From: Caenorhabditis elegans
Taxonomy: Eukaryota > Nematoda > Chromadorea > Rhabditida > Rhabditidae
Assembly (NCBI RefSeq): GCF_000002985.6
Contig: NC_003280.10
Coordinates: 14,132,501-14,196,500 of the forward strand
Direction: 5' to 3'
DNA length: 64,000 bases
Positions 11,395 to 23,286 of this stretch are shown here, in pieces. The translations under genes and the position numbers were made by a program. Each line of letters starts with the position of its first letter. The stretch's first letter is position 1. Below the pieces are notes generated by a model. The model saw nothing but the letters and a program-made list of their open reading frames with translations, was not told the DNA's origin and searched no databases.

Positions 11395-11462
11395 ACCGCA
11401 AAATGTGATGCCGCGTCTGCAAACACCGTCACGTCAGAATGCAGACTCAGTGCAAATAGGGA
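11395..11462. repeat. Duplicate of the cacn-1 upstream region
   Basis: Matches 9697-9762 with only a few differences (GCCGTGTCTGCAAACACC versus GCCGCGTCTGCAAACACC). Homology ends after GCAAATAGG, marking one breakpoint of the cacn-1 5' duplication. Confidence 0.8.
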
Positions 11463-11722
11463 GACGTCACGGAATAGAGGGCGAAAAATTGGAAGAAGAA
11501 AGAACCCGAGGTATATTTATGAAATTTAAGCAAAATATTTGTTTGAGTATTTCAAAATGAAGATAGAAAAGCTTCCTTGTCTCTTTTTACAATATATATT
11601 TTTTATTTTTTGCATGTTTCAAGCTCAGAAGTTGAGGTTTCCGTTGCTCCAGTGGCACAGATCGGGATCCCGAGGTATTTCTGCTGTATTTCTTCCGTGC
11701 GACCTCAAGAAATTTGTTTTTT

Positions 11723-14167
11723 CAGGAATTGATCAATTAATTGAGGAAACACTTTTTGACTACTGGATTTTTGACTACATTGCTTTTTGACTACTGAATG
11801 TCTTTTTCGCTACTGACTGAAAAAATAGCTACATTCGCACTTTTGTCTTTTTGACTACTGAATGTCTTTTTCGCTACTGACTGAAAAATAGCTACTTTAA
11901 GAAGACTACATTCGCACTTTTGACTTTTTGACTACCACATAAAAACCAAGACGCGCTCCGACCGACTGGCGTTTTCCAAAACTCAAAGATAGTTTGTAGA
12001 AGTTATTCATTGAATCATTCAACAAAGTTGCAATAAAAATTGCAGTATCGCAATTTGTGAAAACAATTATTTTTTATTCAGAACTTTCCATAAGATTCTA
12101 AAATAAATTCTTGAAATTTCTCGAACATTCCCGAAGATTCTCGATTTTCACCCAGTCGTAACATTACATTACTATAGCCTATATTCCTATGCTGCCATTT
12201 CTTATGCTGGCGTCTTCCTATGCTGTCAATTTTTTTGTACATTCGTATGCTGTCGTTTCTTCTTATGCTGGTGTATTGGAGTACATTCGTACGCGGATTT
12301 CCTACAGTCTCTCTTCATCTCCTTAGAAGACAAAAACAGGGCGTTTAGCAAACCACAGTAACGCCACAGTGATCCTACAGTACATACAGTACCAATACCG
12401 TACCACTAAATGCTATAACTACAGTATGCCTACAGGCTACCCTTTCAAAAAGTCCTCCAAATAAGCTTAGCAAAAGGGTCACGTGGCGATAAATCACTTT
12501 TTTCTCAATGATGGATTTTTCGCTACATGTCTTTTTCGCTACTCTTCCCTGCGAGACCCGTCCATCGAGTAGTCCTCTTGAAGGAAATCATTATGTTTCT
12601 TCTGCAATTTTTCCAAAGCGCTCCGCATTTTCGCAAATTCCGCTGTCATTTTTTTAAATTATTCTAATAATTTTTTTAAAATTATTCTAATAATTTTTTA
12701 GCGGAATAAATCAGTATGGATCCGCCAAAATGGCTCTGCAGCAATGACTGGGAAAAGATCATCAACCGAAAGAGGTAAGAGTTTTTCGGAGTTTTCACGA
12801 TTGTATTCTCGTAACGCGGTGCGTGTTTAGTAGTTTCTTGGGTGGCGCTCTTAAACCAGATATGACCGTCGAATGGCGAAGCATCATTCCCTTTCAATGG
12901 AACGCGGACTGTCAGCCTGCTCTGATGCTCAAGTTTCTGGAGAATGTCGAGTGTGATTTCATCCGCAGCGACGTAGCTGAAATTTGAAACTACTGAATAC
13001 AATCGTGAAAACTCCGAAAAACTCTTACCTCTTTCGGTTGATGATCTTTTCCCAGCCATTGCTGCAGAGCCATTTTGGCGGATCCATACTGATTTATTCC
13101 GCTAAAAAAATTATTAGAATAATTTAAAAAAATGACAGCGGAATTTGCGAAAATGCGGAGCGCTTTGGAAAAATTGCAGAAGAAACATAATGATTTCCTT
13201 CAAGAGGACTACACGATGGACGGGTCTCGCAGGGAAGAGTAGCGAAAAAGACATGTAGCGAAAAATCCATCATTGAGAAAAAAGTGATTTATCGCCACGT
13301 GACCCTTTTGCTAAGCTTATTTGGAGGACTTTTTGAAAGGGTAGCCTGTAGGCATACTGTAGTTATAGCATTTAGTGGTACGGTATTGGTACTGTATGTA
13401 CTGTAGGATCACTGTGGCGTTACTGTGGTTTGCTAAACGCCCTGTTTTTGTCTTCTAAGGAGATGAAGAGAGACTGTAGGAAATCCGCGTACGAATGTAC
13501 TCCAATACGCCAGCATAAGAAGAAACGACAGCATACGAATGTACAAAAAAATTGACAGCATAGGAAGACGCCAGCATAAGAAATGGCAGCATAGGAATAT
13601 AGGCTATAGTAATGTAATGTTACGACTGGGTGAAAATCGAGAATCTTCGGGAATGTTCGAGAAATTTCAAGAATTTATTTTAGAATCTTATGGAAAGTTC
13701 TGAATAAAAAATAATTGTTTTCACAAATTGCGATACTGCAATTTTTATTGCAACTTTGTTGAATGATTCAATGAATAACTTCTACAAACTATCTTTGAGT
13801 TTTGGAAAACGCCAGTCGGTCGGAGCGCGTCTTGGTTTTTATGTGGTAGTCAAAAAGTCAAAAGTGCGAATGTAGTCTTCTTAAAGTAGCTATTTTTCAG
13901 TCAGTAGCGAAAAAGACATTCAGTAGTCAAAAAGACAAAAGTGCGAATGTAGTCCTCTTGAAGTAGCTATTTTTCAGTCAGTAGCGAAAAAGACATTCAG
14001 TAGTCAAAAAGACAAAAGTGCGAATGTAGCTATTTTTTCGGTCAGTAGCGAAAAAGACACTCGTAGTCAAAAAGCAATGTAGTCAAAAATCCAGTAGTCA
14101 AAAAGTGTTTGCCAATTAATTGACAGGTCTAGATAAAAAAAAATTGAATTTCTTCGATCAATTCCTG
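11723..14167. mobile_element. 2.4-kb foldback (giant palindrome) element with captured gene fragment
   Basis: Two ~1.1-1.2-kb arms in inverted orientation. The left arm runs from CAGGAATTGATCAATTAATT to 12809. The right arm runs from 12995 to about 14167 and ends GATCAATTCCTG. The outer parts carry short tandem units (CTACTGAATGTCTTTTTCG and complement; about two copies left, three right, which explains the arm-length difference). The 185-bp centre (12810-12994) is single copy. The inner arms and centre encode an intron-containing gene fragment on the minus strand. There is no transposase. Termini are inferred from the extent of the inverted repeat. Confidence 0.85.
12810..13098 (-). pseudogene. 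Two-exon gene fragment captured in the foldback
   Basis: On the minus strand an ATG near 13092 opens MDPPKWLCSNGWEKIINRK, followed by a consensus donor (AGAG|GTAAGAG). After an intron of ~45-50 bp ending TTTCAG comes an in-phase exon YVAADEITLDILQKLEHQSR...DGHIWFKSATQETTKHAPRY. The reading then runs into the inverted intron sequence of the other arm. Conserved splice signals and an intact frame indicate capture of a real gene segment. I do not recognise the family. A single unspliced frame (12682-13059) also exists. Confidence 0.55.
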
Positions 14168-14692
14168 TGAAAAAAAAACCGATTTTTACGTTTTTTCGGA
14201 CGATTTATCAACATTTTCGCAAAATACATGCACTTTGTGCAGTTTTCGGCGTTTTAAATCAAAATAATTTAATCGGAGCTAATTTTACGTGGATTTTTCA
14301 ACTTTTGCTAGATTTTATTTCAAGAATTAACAGTTTTAGCACAAAAATTGGATTTTTTTTCGGATTTCGATTAATGCCATTGAAAAAATAACGGGATTTG
14401 CGCGTTTTGAACGATTTTTCAAAGATTTCGTTGAAAAAAATTATTTCTAGAGTTTTTGAAGTTTTTCAGTGAAAAATACTCAATTTAAAGCCAATTTTAA
14501 GTGGGAACTTCAATTTTGCTATATTTTATTTCAAGAATTAACAGTTTTAAATCAAAATTTGAAATGTTTCCGGATTTCGGCCAATTCCAGTGAAAGATTT
14601 CCGCGTTTGTTTTTTCAACTCAAACGAATTCAAATTTTCCAGGACCATTTAATGACTTTTTATAACTTCAAACTGATCTTTTACCGAAAAAT

Positions 14693-17600
14693 CACGGCCT
14701 CTCTCAATTTCAATTATTTTATTTTTTTCTCGTTTTCTCTCACACTCTCTCAATCTCACTTTCACGTGAATATTAAAAATTAAAACAAATATTTGAATAA
14801 TTGGATAATTTATATTTATTGATAGAATAACGTTAATACCACTAAAGTTCTGTCTGAGCACCAGTATCATGCATCCAATTTCTAATGGCGAGATCTTCGA
14901 TCATAAGACTTGCTCTGTCAACCAGATTACGAACTGGAGCATAACGCGTTTTGAGGTTATTGATGACAGCATGAAAATGCTCTATGGCTTGTTCAGACGA
15001 TCTTCCCCATGTATGATGCTCTCTCATATACGGAATCAAGTGACATGCGAGGAGATGAAGCTTTGGAGTCACAATTTCTTCTGGGAACGCGTGTTTCATT
15101 TCTTCAAGAAAATCATTCAGAAGAGCTTCGATTGAGTCGATCTCTTGGTCGGAATAAATTTTGTTGTTGGAACAGGACATCAACTTTGCCATACTTTTCA
15201 TTGCTTTCATGACTCGGGCATTCTCGGGAGTGTATCTTAGAAGTGCGAAAATGGCGTCGATCCGAACCTCCCTGAGTATTTTCCGTACTTGGTTTCCCGT
15301 GAACGCCTTGTACCAAGTGCGTGTGTCGCAGCCAAATGACGAAAGAAGAATTTCATATTGTTTTCTGGTTTTTCCTATTGATGTAAGCAAAATCGCATCA
15401 AGAGCTGATCTTTGTTGTGTGGTCTCAGTGAGTTCAGAACTCTCTTTGTCAGCTTCATCGGTCAGTGTATTAGTAGCTGTCATTGCTGCTGAAAGATGCA
15501 TTTGCATATCAAATTTAATACAAGTCTTGCATTTCCATTTTTTCATTCGTGCCGCTCGAATCTTTTCGTCTGGGTGAAAAATGGAACAGCATGAAAAGTG
15601 AAAGAATCCGGAGCATTGCGCGCACTTAACTACTGCATCCGTTCTTGATTCAACAGGTAGGTGATAGAAAGTGCATATCATCGATGAACATAGTCTTCCG
15701 TCCTTCAAATGGTTCGATTTATTCAGGGAAATTAATTTGAGTGCATTAAATGTACAAAATGCTTCCTCTCTGGCAGCGAGAATACGATCTAATCTGGTTT
15801 TCTGGACTTTCTCTTTTTTGACAAGCTCAGTTTGCTCCTTTCTCTGTTTTCTCAGCGTAGTTCCAGTCGCCACGTCAATGTTGTCCATTATATTGATTTC
15901 CCCGTTGATGTGGTTTTCAAAATATCTTTCACATAGTCCCATGCTGGCGTGTACTGTACAAATTGCAAAATCACAAGGTTCAACTTTGCAAAGAGATTCC
16001 GAGTCTTTCCTGACACCGTTTGAACCAGTGAGAGCATCTCTTTCATATGTTGCCAGTGATCTTTGAACTGCTTGTACACGGAAATCAACATCTTTTAGAT
16101 ACTGCGCTCTTGGTCCTGAGTTAGTCGAAACTAATTCGCACAAGTAACATGGATTGGAACATGATTGCCCTCGGTGCCCCAGCACTGCCGAAATTATTTT
16201 CAGATCTCCTATGAACTTCAAAACCACCTTTTTTGTTTTTTGTTTTCCGTTTTTTGAAGTGTAGTTAATCTCTGTTATATCGTTCCACATTTGAAAAACA
16301 CTCAATGCATTCTCTCGCAATTCATCTTCACTGTCACTTCCTTCGTACATAGCAACCAACAACAGATTGTGGGGAATTGATGGATTTTGGACGTTTTCTA
16401 TAGCAACGCAAATCTTAGTTTCTAGTGATCCCTTGTCAGCCTGAAGGCATAAAGTGACTTCATCTGAAAAACATAAAACTTATATTCACAATTTATTTTA
16501 CACTCTTACTCTCTTCATTTTCAATCAGTTGGTTGTGGTGGTCAAGCAATTCCGTTCTCTTAACGAGCTCCTTCATCAAATCAATTATAGATATACGAGT
16601 ACTGTAATGCTTCGTGGTAGCTTTTCCAACAGTGACTTTTTCTTTTACAACAACATCGATTTTGTAGTTGTCAACAGTGCTCAAACTATGTTTTAGATTG
16701 TTCACAGAATCCTTAGAAGCAAGAACTCTGAAACCCAAAAATTCGTGAATAAGACTTCTTGACATTTTGAGACTGTCTTCAGAGAGGTGCAGCTTTGCCT
16801 TGAAAATCAGGGTTTCCTTCGGACTCATAAGCAGTGGCGACTCATTACCAGGATACGACCGTCTTACAACATTTTTTAGAAGTGCATTATAGTCTGTAGT
16901 GTTGGTGCCAGCCGCCCTCAGGAAGTCAATGCACCTGTTAGTAACAGACTGTCGAGTGTTGTAACATCGGGCGTCATCATACTTTCCGGGATATGGGAAC
17001 ATTTTGGCACTGGCGTCTTCGGTTTTTTCGAGTTCTTTCTTGATCCGTTTGTTGTTGGCTGTTAGATTTCTAGTTTCTTCCCTGTGTTGAATTCCAGCTT
17101 TGGTCTGTGCTTTGGTCTGTCTAATTGCATCAACGAGGGCCAACTTTTTCCTTTCATCCAGTTCTGAATTGCTCAACTCAAGCTGTGTTTGTACGTCATG
17201 GTAATCATTCAGCGATTTTTCTGAATCTGCAGCTAATGCACATCTCATCTGAATTGATTTATGCGAAAAATATATTTTGACAAACTAAAATTTACCTTCT
17301 CGGATTCTCCAAATGATGTTTCTAACTGCCTGCATCTACTTTCTGATAGAACAAGCTTCCGTTCCAAATCGACATGGGCCTAAAATTTCTCTGTGATACT
17401 TAAGTTGTATCGACATTAAAAAACCTGCTTCTCGGTATCTATCTGTTCTTGAAGCTCGTCGAATTTAGTTTTAAGTAAGTTGTATGCCTGTGAAAGTCGT
17501 TTTACAAATAAATATACTAAACGAAACAAACAACCTTTTTTCTCTTCGCATTCCTTCTTCCATTTCTCACTCGTGATAGTCCCTTTGAAATTAGATAACT

Positions 17601-18686
17601 GCTTTTTCGCTAGTCTTTTCTTCCCACACATTACGGGGTAAAATTTGTAAATGATTTGGAGATGAATTTATCAAATGTCATGACTACGGTACAGTAACCC
17701 TTTTTAACGTTTTATCGATATAAAAAAAATTTACTTCTTTTCCTTGAACTTGTGGTGTTTCCTGTCTTTTAACTGTATACGGAGACAAGAAAGCTAAAAA
17801 CACATAATTTTAAAATGTTCTCCTTTTCATGACAAACTTTCTCCCAGTTGACAGTTTTTGGATAACTTTTCTGGTTAGCAAGATACGCTCTCCCATAGCG
17901 AAGCCACCACTTGCTGCATCCCATAAGGTATAAATATCTAAAACGAAGATCACGTACCTCATTTCCAACCAAATCGAGTCATTGATGTTTTAAATTCTTC
18001 CTAAGATTACGAGGCAACTTTTGGTGGAAACAGATTTTTGATTCGATTTCGGGTCTCCTCGGAAAATTGATAAAACCCTTCAAAAAAGGGTGTTTTTTGA
18101 CGATTTTCAGTGTTTTCAGGCCTAATTTTTGTTTTGAAGATGCCGACGTCAATTTTTATCGAAACGCTTCCATCAAAAACGAAAAATGACCAGAAAAAAA
18201 TTGCCGAAAAAATGGTGGCCATCAATTTTGGAATTTCTTTTTCCAGCCATCACTAGGGAGCCCGCAATAGTCGATTTTCAAGCTATCTTTGTATATTGCC
18301 GCCCATGGGCATAATAAATCCTGTTGGAAAAAGTGTTTTGATTTAAATCGATGCACTAAACTTTATTAAACAGTTTTTAGTTTGAAAATTGCTGGTTATA
18401 CCAACAAATCATCAGTTTAACTTAAAAATCTCCAATTCTGATTTTTACATACAAACGCATTCATAGCTAACCTTAATGTTTGAGTTTTGTTGCGTTTAGT
18501 TGGTAATGTTTCATTAAACTTATCTAACAAATTTAATTTGATTTTGACTGAAACCTTTCGTTTATGGTTTATTTTTAGTTTTCAGTGCAATAACGGTTCG
18601 AAAAACATACTCTCTCGCACGTGAGAGACGCAGAGACATTTTCTCACGGGGAATAAATATTTTTTTTGAAATTGAGAGAGGCCGTG
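14693..18686. mobile_element. 3994-bp DNA transposon, 18-bp TIR, apparently autonomous
   Basis: Terminal inverted repeats CACGGCCTCTCTCAATTT at 14693-14710 and its reverse complement at 18669-18686 are identical over 18 bp. AAAAT flanks both ends (14688-14692 and 18687-18691), a possible 5-bp target duplication, though the AT-rich context makes its length uncertain. Subterminal regions hold CACTCTCTC and CACGTGA motifs in inverted orientation (14740-14770 and 18605-18640). One spliced transposase gene (14842-17631) fills most of the interior. CAC... termini and a transposase with a PHD-type zinc finger suggest the CMC (CACTA/Mirage/Chapaev) group; that assignment is inference. Confidence 0.85.
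14842..17631 (-). CDS. Transposase with coiled coil and PHD-type zinc finger, four exons, 883 aa
   Basis: Exons 17425-17631, 17296-17379, 16510-17248 and 14842-16463 join in phase to 884 codons with stop. The N-terminus (MCGKKRLAKK...) is basic. Residues ~40-190 are heptad-rich, probable coiled coil. Around residue 430 is GDLKIISAVLGHRGQS followed by PCYLCE, a D plus CxxC arrangement seen in RAG1/Transib/Chapaev-like DDE transposases. Residues ~620-655 form a C4HC3-like finger (CAQCSGFFHFSCC ... WKCKTC). Near residue 837, RSSEQAIEHFHAVIN supplies a likely catalytic Glu region. No frameshift or stop interrupts it, so the copy may be functional. A further possible upstream exon (17769-17972, MVGNEVRDLRFRYLYLMG) is open but I could not join it. 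Catalytic assignments are inference. Confidence 0.8.
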
Positions 18687-18854
18687 AAAATGTGACAATC
18701 TTGAAAGTTTTGACTTGACAATTAGGTTTCAAATAAAACATTCCAGTAAAAACAGTTTTTTTAAAGAATTTCCAAAAAAACGAACATTATAATAACAAAA
18801 GAAAACGAAGGTGTAACAAATAAAAACAAAGAACAACGAGGTGAGCCGGGTGCC

Positions 18855-21800
18855 CTAATATGTGAAAAGAGCAATTGTTCCGTCGGCTCCGGCGGTGATG
18901 AGCCATGGCTGGGTGGGGTGCCACGTGGTGTGAAGCATGCACAGGTCGTTGGGAGTCTGAAAGTGAAAAAATTTTGGAAAATACATTTTTTTTTGGAGCT
19001 TTGGAAAATATTTTGAGAAAAAACAACAATAAAATTTGCATTTTTTCAGCATATTTTTCGTGAAATCTACAGAAATTCGCCAGTTTTTGCCGATTTTTCC
19101 GTAAAATCGCTTGAAAATTCACAATTCCAGTGAAAAAAAAAATGCCTTTTGCAGTTTTCGACGTTTTCTCACTGAAAAACACTGAATTGAAAGCATTTTT
19201 TGAACCATTTTCTTTATTTTCGACGTTTTTTTTCAATTTTTTGCAGCATTAAAAAACAACGAACCTTCTCATGAGCCCGGAGCCTCTTGACCGGATAAAG
19301 CTCATTATCCTTCACAAAATCCGTATAAATTCTCGCATAATAAACCATCGCAGTTCCATCATCCGACACTGTCGCCAACAACGGATACTTCTTATGATAG
19401 GCGACACTTCTCACGGCCGCGGTATGATGTTTCAGCTTCTTCCACGGCTTGTTGCCCATTTGCAGATCCATCCAACAGAAGCGTCGATCCAGTCCTCCGA
19501 GGAACAGATTCTCACCGTTCGCATCGGTTGCCATGGTGGAGATGTGCTTGCATCCTGTGATCAGCTTCTTGACGAGCACACAACGAGCCAGATCGTACTC
19601 TCTGACGTGGATTTTCGTGGCCACGAAGAGCCGGGCTTGTGTCGGGTGGAAAGTGACCGCCTGCACGTGTCCCTTGCGTTTTTGGAATGGGCACTGCGAT
19701 TTTGCCTTGCTCAGCTGATGCACGTAGACCGACTTTGCGATGTCATCGATTGCCACGCTGGCAAAATAATCTCCCTTCGAGTGCCACGTCACTTGTCGCA
19801 CCTCGTTCGGCATCTTCAGCATCAGCTTCTCCTTCGACTTTCTCCACGTCACGACTGCTCCGTCCTCCTGAGCATCGGTTGGTGTCTCGGCGAGCAACGC
19901 TTCGGTCTGCTGGACGTGAAGCCGATCTCCGCAGCCAGTGTTCAGAATTGCCACGTATTTGCCCTCGTAGGCGACGGCGAGCAAGGTACGGTCGGCGACT
20001 GGGCTGAACGAGACCGAGGTGACTTCTCCGTCCATTTGGAAGGTTTTGATGCAGCGGCCGGTGGCGATCATCCAGATACGGACGGTTCCGTCTTCTCCGC
20101 CGCTAGCCAGAAGCTCCCCGCGCTCGGGCTCCACGGTGATTGCACGGACTTGGCCGGTGTGACCACGCATGTACTGAAAACTTGAGAGTTATTGGGTTGT
20201 GGGGTGAAAAATTGGGATTTTTCGGGAAATTTTGAGCGAAACAGTGAGAATTTTATGTTATGCTTGCTAAAAAATAATGGAAAATTGAGAATTTTTGGTT
20301 TTTTTTTTGGACATTCAGAGAGAAATTATAAGAGTTTTTGTGATTTTTGCCAAAAAAAATAATGAAAAATGATGAATTATATTAAATTTTATTGCGAAAA
20401 TTTTAAACTTTCCGGGTTTTCTTTGCAATTGTGTGAAAAACTTTAAAAACCAAATTATAGAATCAAAATGCGGCTTTTTTAGCGAAAAACTGGCCTGCAA
20501 GAACTAAAAATTGAGAATTATAGGTTTTTAGAGGGGTTTCTGGTAATTTTAGTGCAAAAGGAAGCGAATTTTTGACAATTTTTGTATGAAAAATTTTATG
20601 ATTTTCAGAAAAAAAATTTGCAAAAAAGTTGTTTTCTAAAATTTTCGGGCAATGAATTTTTGCAGCAGTCTGGACCAAAAATTGAGTTTTTTTTCCAATT
20701 TCAGGGAAAATTATAATAAAATTCAACACTTTTAAACCCTTACAAAAGCAAGAGTAGTCGGGAACGGGCGTAGATCATTAGGATTCGGCAAATCCGGCAA
20801 TAAATCCGTCGGATCCGCGTGGATTCGCATTTTTCGCTGACGTGGCGCCAGGTACAAGTCCAGACATCGCTCGAATCGCTCGGTGATGAATTTGTCGTAT
20901 TGTGGAACTTTGCGGAGAGCATCATACTTGGATGGCATGAAGTTGAGCACACGATCCTCTTTTTCAGCTTCTTCCCACTTCTTGCGCTCCTCATCGTCGA
21001 AAATGTACTCCTCCGGCGGGTTATAGGACTCGGCGTGCGTCGGCAGAGCCACCTTCGGAGCCGGCATGTGCACACGCATTCTGGAGAGCTGGGACTTTGT
21101 CACATTGTCAAGAGCATCCTCAGAAGCCCAGAGATCATAGGATTTGTGCTCTTCCTTCTTGGCTCGCGGCCCCTTAGCCCAGCCCATTTTGATGGCGTGG
21201 ACCATACGGGACACCATTCGCATTTCATCTTTAGATGGGATAAATCTGGATTTAGGTTCTGGACGATTATCGATTGGATGGATTTCTTTTTGGGAGGAGA
21301 AAATGTCGAGGAACGGCTCGTATGGGTTGTAGCCGATTGTTGGGTACTTTCCGGTCGCGATATTGTGGATTTTTTCGATTTGCTCATCGGTAAGCTTCAC
21401 ATCAGTGCCAGTTTGCTTGTCGAACACTTTTCGCCTGAAAAAAATTAAAAAAATTAATATAAAATTACTTTATTTTATTGATTTTAACCACATAATTACC
21501 AGTAATCTGGATCTTCCATCTTCTCCAGGAAAGTCTCGATTTCTCCTTTCTTCGCGGGTTTTGCGATTTTCTCTCCAAACTTGTCATATCCAATGTGATC
21601 CTCATCATCGTACCATTTAATTGGAATGTTTCCAATCGTGTTTCGCAGATCCTTAAACAAAAAATTATATATTTTATGCTAAAATATGAAAAATAAGCCA
21701 ACCTCCTCGTCAGAAGAATCATAATCATACTCGTCTGCAGGCTTTGGAGGAACTATCACCGGTTTGATGTCGAGCTTCTCGCCAAACTCGTCTTTCAGCG

Positions 21801-21873
21801 TTTTTGGCTTCTTTTTCCCATTTTCAAACTTTCGCTTGTTCTTCAGCGGAGTTGCCGCCGACGTTGAAGCCAT
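18855..21873 (-). CDS. Y48B6A.1: BOP1 (block of proliferation 1) orthologue, five exons, 674 aa
   Basis: BOP1/Erb1 joins PES1 and WDR12 in the PeBoW complex needed in the nucleolus for 27S/32S pre-rRNA processing and 60S assembly. Exons 21703-21873, 21500-21651, 20744-21434, 19265-20173 and 18855-18956 give exactly 675 codons. The N-terminus is Lys-rich, then acidic (YDYDSSDEE). The BOP1NT domain spans about residues 60-340, including [14 protein letters not shown] and [18 protein letters not shown], ending RPFPTTLAF. The WD40 propeller follows ([25 protein letters not shown], ... [13 protein letters not shown] at the C-terminus). One acceptor (intron 1) is the less usual TTTAAG. It is transcribed divergently from rpl-43, another 60S gene. 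The clone-style name is from memory of the region and is less certain than the family call. Confidence 0.93.
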
Positions 21874-22793
21874 CTGATGGAAATATATTAATTTAAGTGT
21901 TATATTTGAATTATTCATTTGAAAATTGAAGAAAGATTAAGCGAAAGTAAAGAATTATCGATGAAAAAGAGAAAATTAAGAAATTCCATTCGAAAAATTA
22001 ATTGCGAAAGTTGGGGGACTAGAAAACTCAACGTGCAAGCGCGCTCCATTGAGACACGCGTTGCATCTACCGTAGTGCGTCGCGATTTTAGGCCCAACAT
22101 TTTTCCGATTTCAATTTCTCTTTCGAACGTTTTTCCTTTTTGCTGCTGAATTTTTCGATTTTTTTTTCATAAAAGTAATATTTTCCATCAGAATTGTTGA
22201 ATTGTAAGCTTATTTTTGAATATTTGCGAGTAGAACCCTTGATTTACCGCCTATTTGTCGAAATTTTCTCCACTTTTCTGTTTGACGATTTAAAAAAGAA
22301 TTAGGACTCGAACTGCGTTATCAGTCTACAAATGATCCTTCTGTCGATCTAAATTATCTGAATATTCTGGTTCATGGCTTCAAAACTTCAAATATCCTTA
22401 ATTTTCTTCTTTTTTTTGCTGCTTTGGCGGTCAGTTGAAAAATAATGTTACTTTTTCTTCTCGTCTTCTTACCGTTTCTACATTTCTTAACTTTGAAGTA
22501 TGAATATATGTCCTTTACATAGAATTTAGATTGTTGGTAGAAATTCTGCTGGAAATTTCGTATTTTTTCGAAACACTTTCGCACTAGGCTGAATCGGTTA
22601 ACTTGTTTATTACTTTATTCCTCGTTAACACATTTCACCTTTCTTAATCCTTCTATCTCGCTTCCAAAAATGCAGTTGGCTTTATTGGTTTATATTTTCG
22701 ATTTTTCAATGCTCCGTCGCTCAAAATTATGTCTATTAATTACTTCTGTTTTTGCAAACCACTCATTTCTTTTTTTCAGGTAATCCAGTCGAA
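21874..22793. promoter_or_regulatory. Divergent intergenic region between BOP1 orthologue and rpl-43
   Basis: About 0.9 kb separating two ribosome-related genes. It contains a GC-richer patch at 22025-22095 (GCGCTCCATTGAGACACGCG, then ACCGTAGTGCGTCGCG) resembling the dispersed 'GCGTCGCG' repeats seen near 36300 and 41850. The rpl-43 side is pyrimidine-rich (22615-22660), as expected near a ribosomal-protein start. A TTTTTTTCAG acceptor (ending 22779) leaves a 14-nt leader before the ATG, a typical SL1 trans-splice arrangement. Confidence 0.55.
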
Positions 22794-23069
22794 ATGGCCA
22801 AGAGAACTAAGAAGGTCGGAATCGTCGGAAAGTACGGAACCCGTTATGGTGCTTCCCTCCGTAAGATGGCCAAGAAGCTCGAAGTCGCACAGCACTCCCG
22901 CTACACCTGCTCGTTCTGCGGAAAGGAGGCCATGAAGCGAAAGGCCACCGGAATCTGGAACTGTGCCAAGTGCCACAAGGTCGTCGCCGGAGGAGCCTAC
23001 GTCTACGGAACCGTCACCGCCGCTACCGTCAGATCCACCATCAGAAGACTGAGAGATCTTAAGGAATAA
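22794..23069 (+). CDS. rpl-43: 60S ribosomal protein eL43 (L37a), 91 aa
   Basis: Single coding exon encoding [20 protein letters not shown]... and ending RRLRDLKE. The family is 91-92 aa, so this is full length. The rubredoxin-like zinc ribbon is intact: CSFCGK and CAKCHK at residues ~39-60. It sits in the large subunit near the E site. Codon use is strongly biased (GTC, AAG, CGT/AGA), unlike neighbouring genes, as expected for a highly expressed gene. The start is fixed by the TTTTTTTCAG acceptor 14 nt upstream. xrn-2 begins 217 bp downstream on the same strand, so the two may be an operon. Confidence 0.98.
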
Positions 23070-23286
23070 TTATCCTTTTGAATGTTGTTAATTTTTCACA
23101 TATAAATATGTGTTCTACATTCGCCTTTTTGTTTTTTTTTTACTTCTTTTTAATACATATTAATCCCCCGAACGGGGCCTCCGTCATGTTCGAGCTTAAC
23201 CTCGCTTCATTCGTCTAATACTTTTTCTCCGTTCGTCTCCTTCCGTAAAAGCAATTTGATAATTTAGAGAAAATAAAACTCCGAGA

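Noticed and set aside
17769..17972. Additional 5' exon of the transposase
   Set aside because: Open frame is suggestive, but I found no donor joining it in phase to the 17631 start, so it was left out.
19271..20185. 304-aa plus-strand frame
   Set aside because: Antisense to the WD40 exon of the BOP1 orthologue; codon pattern and homology support only the minus strand.
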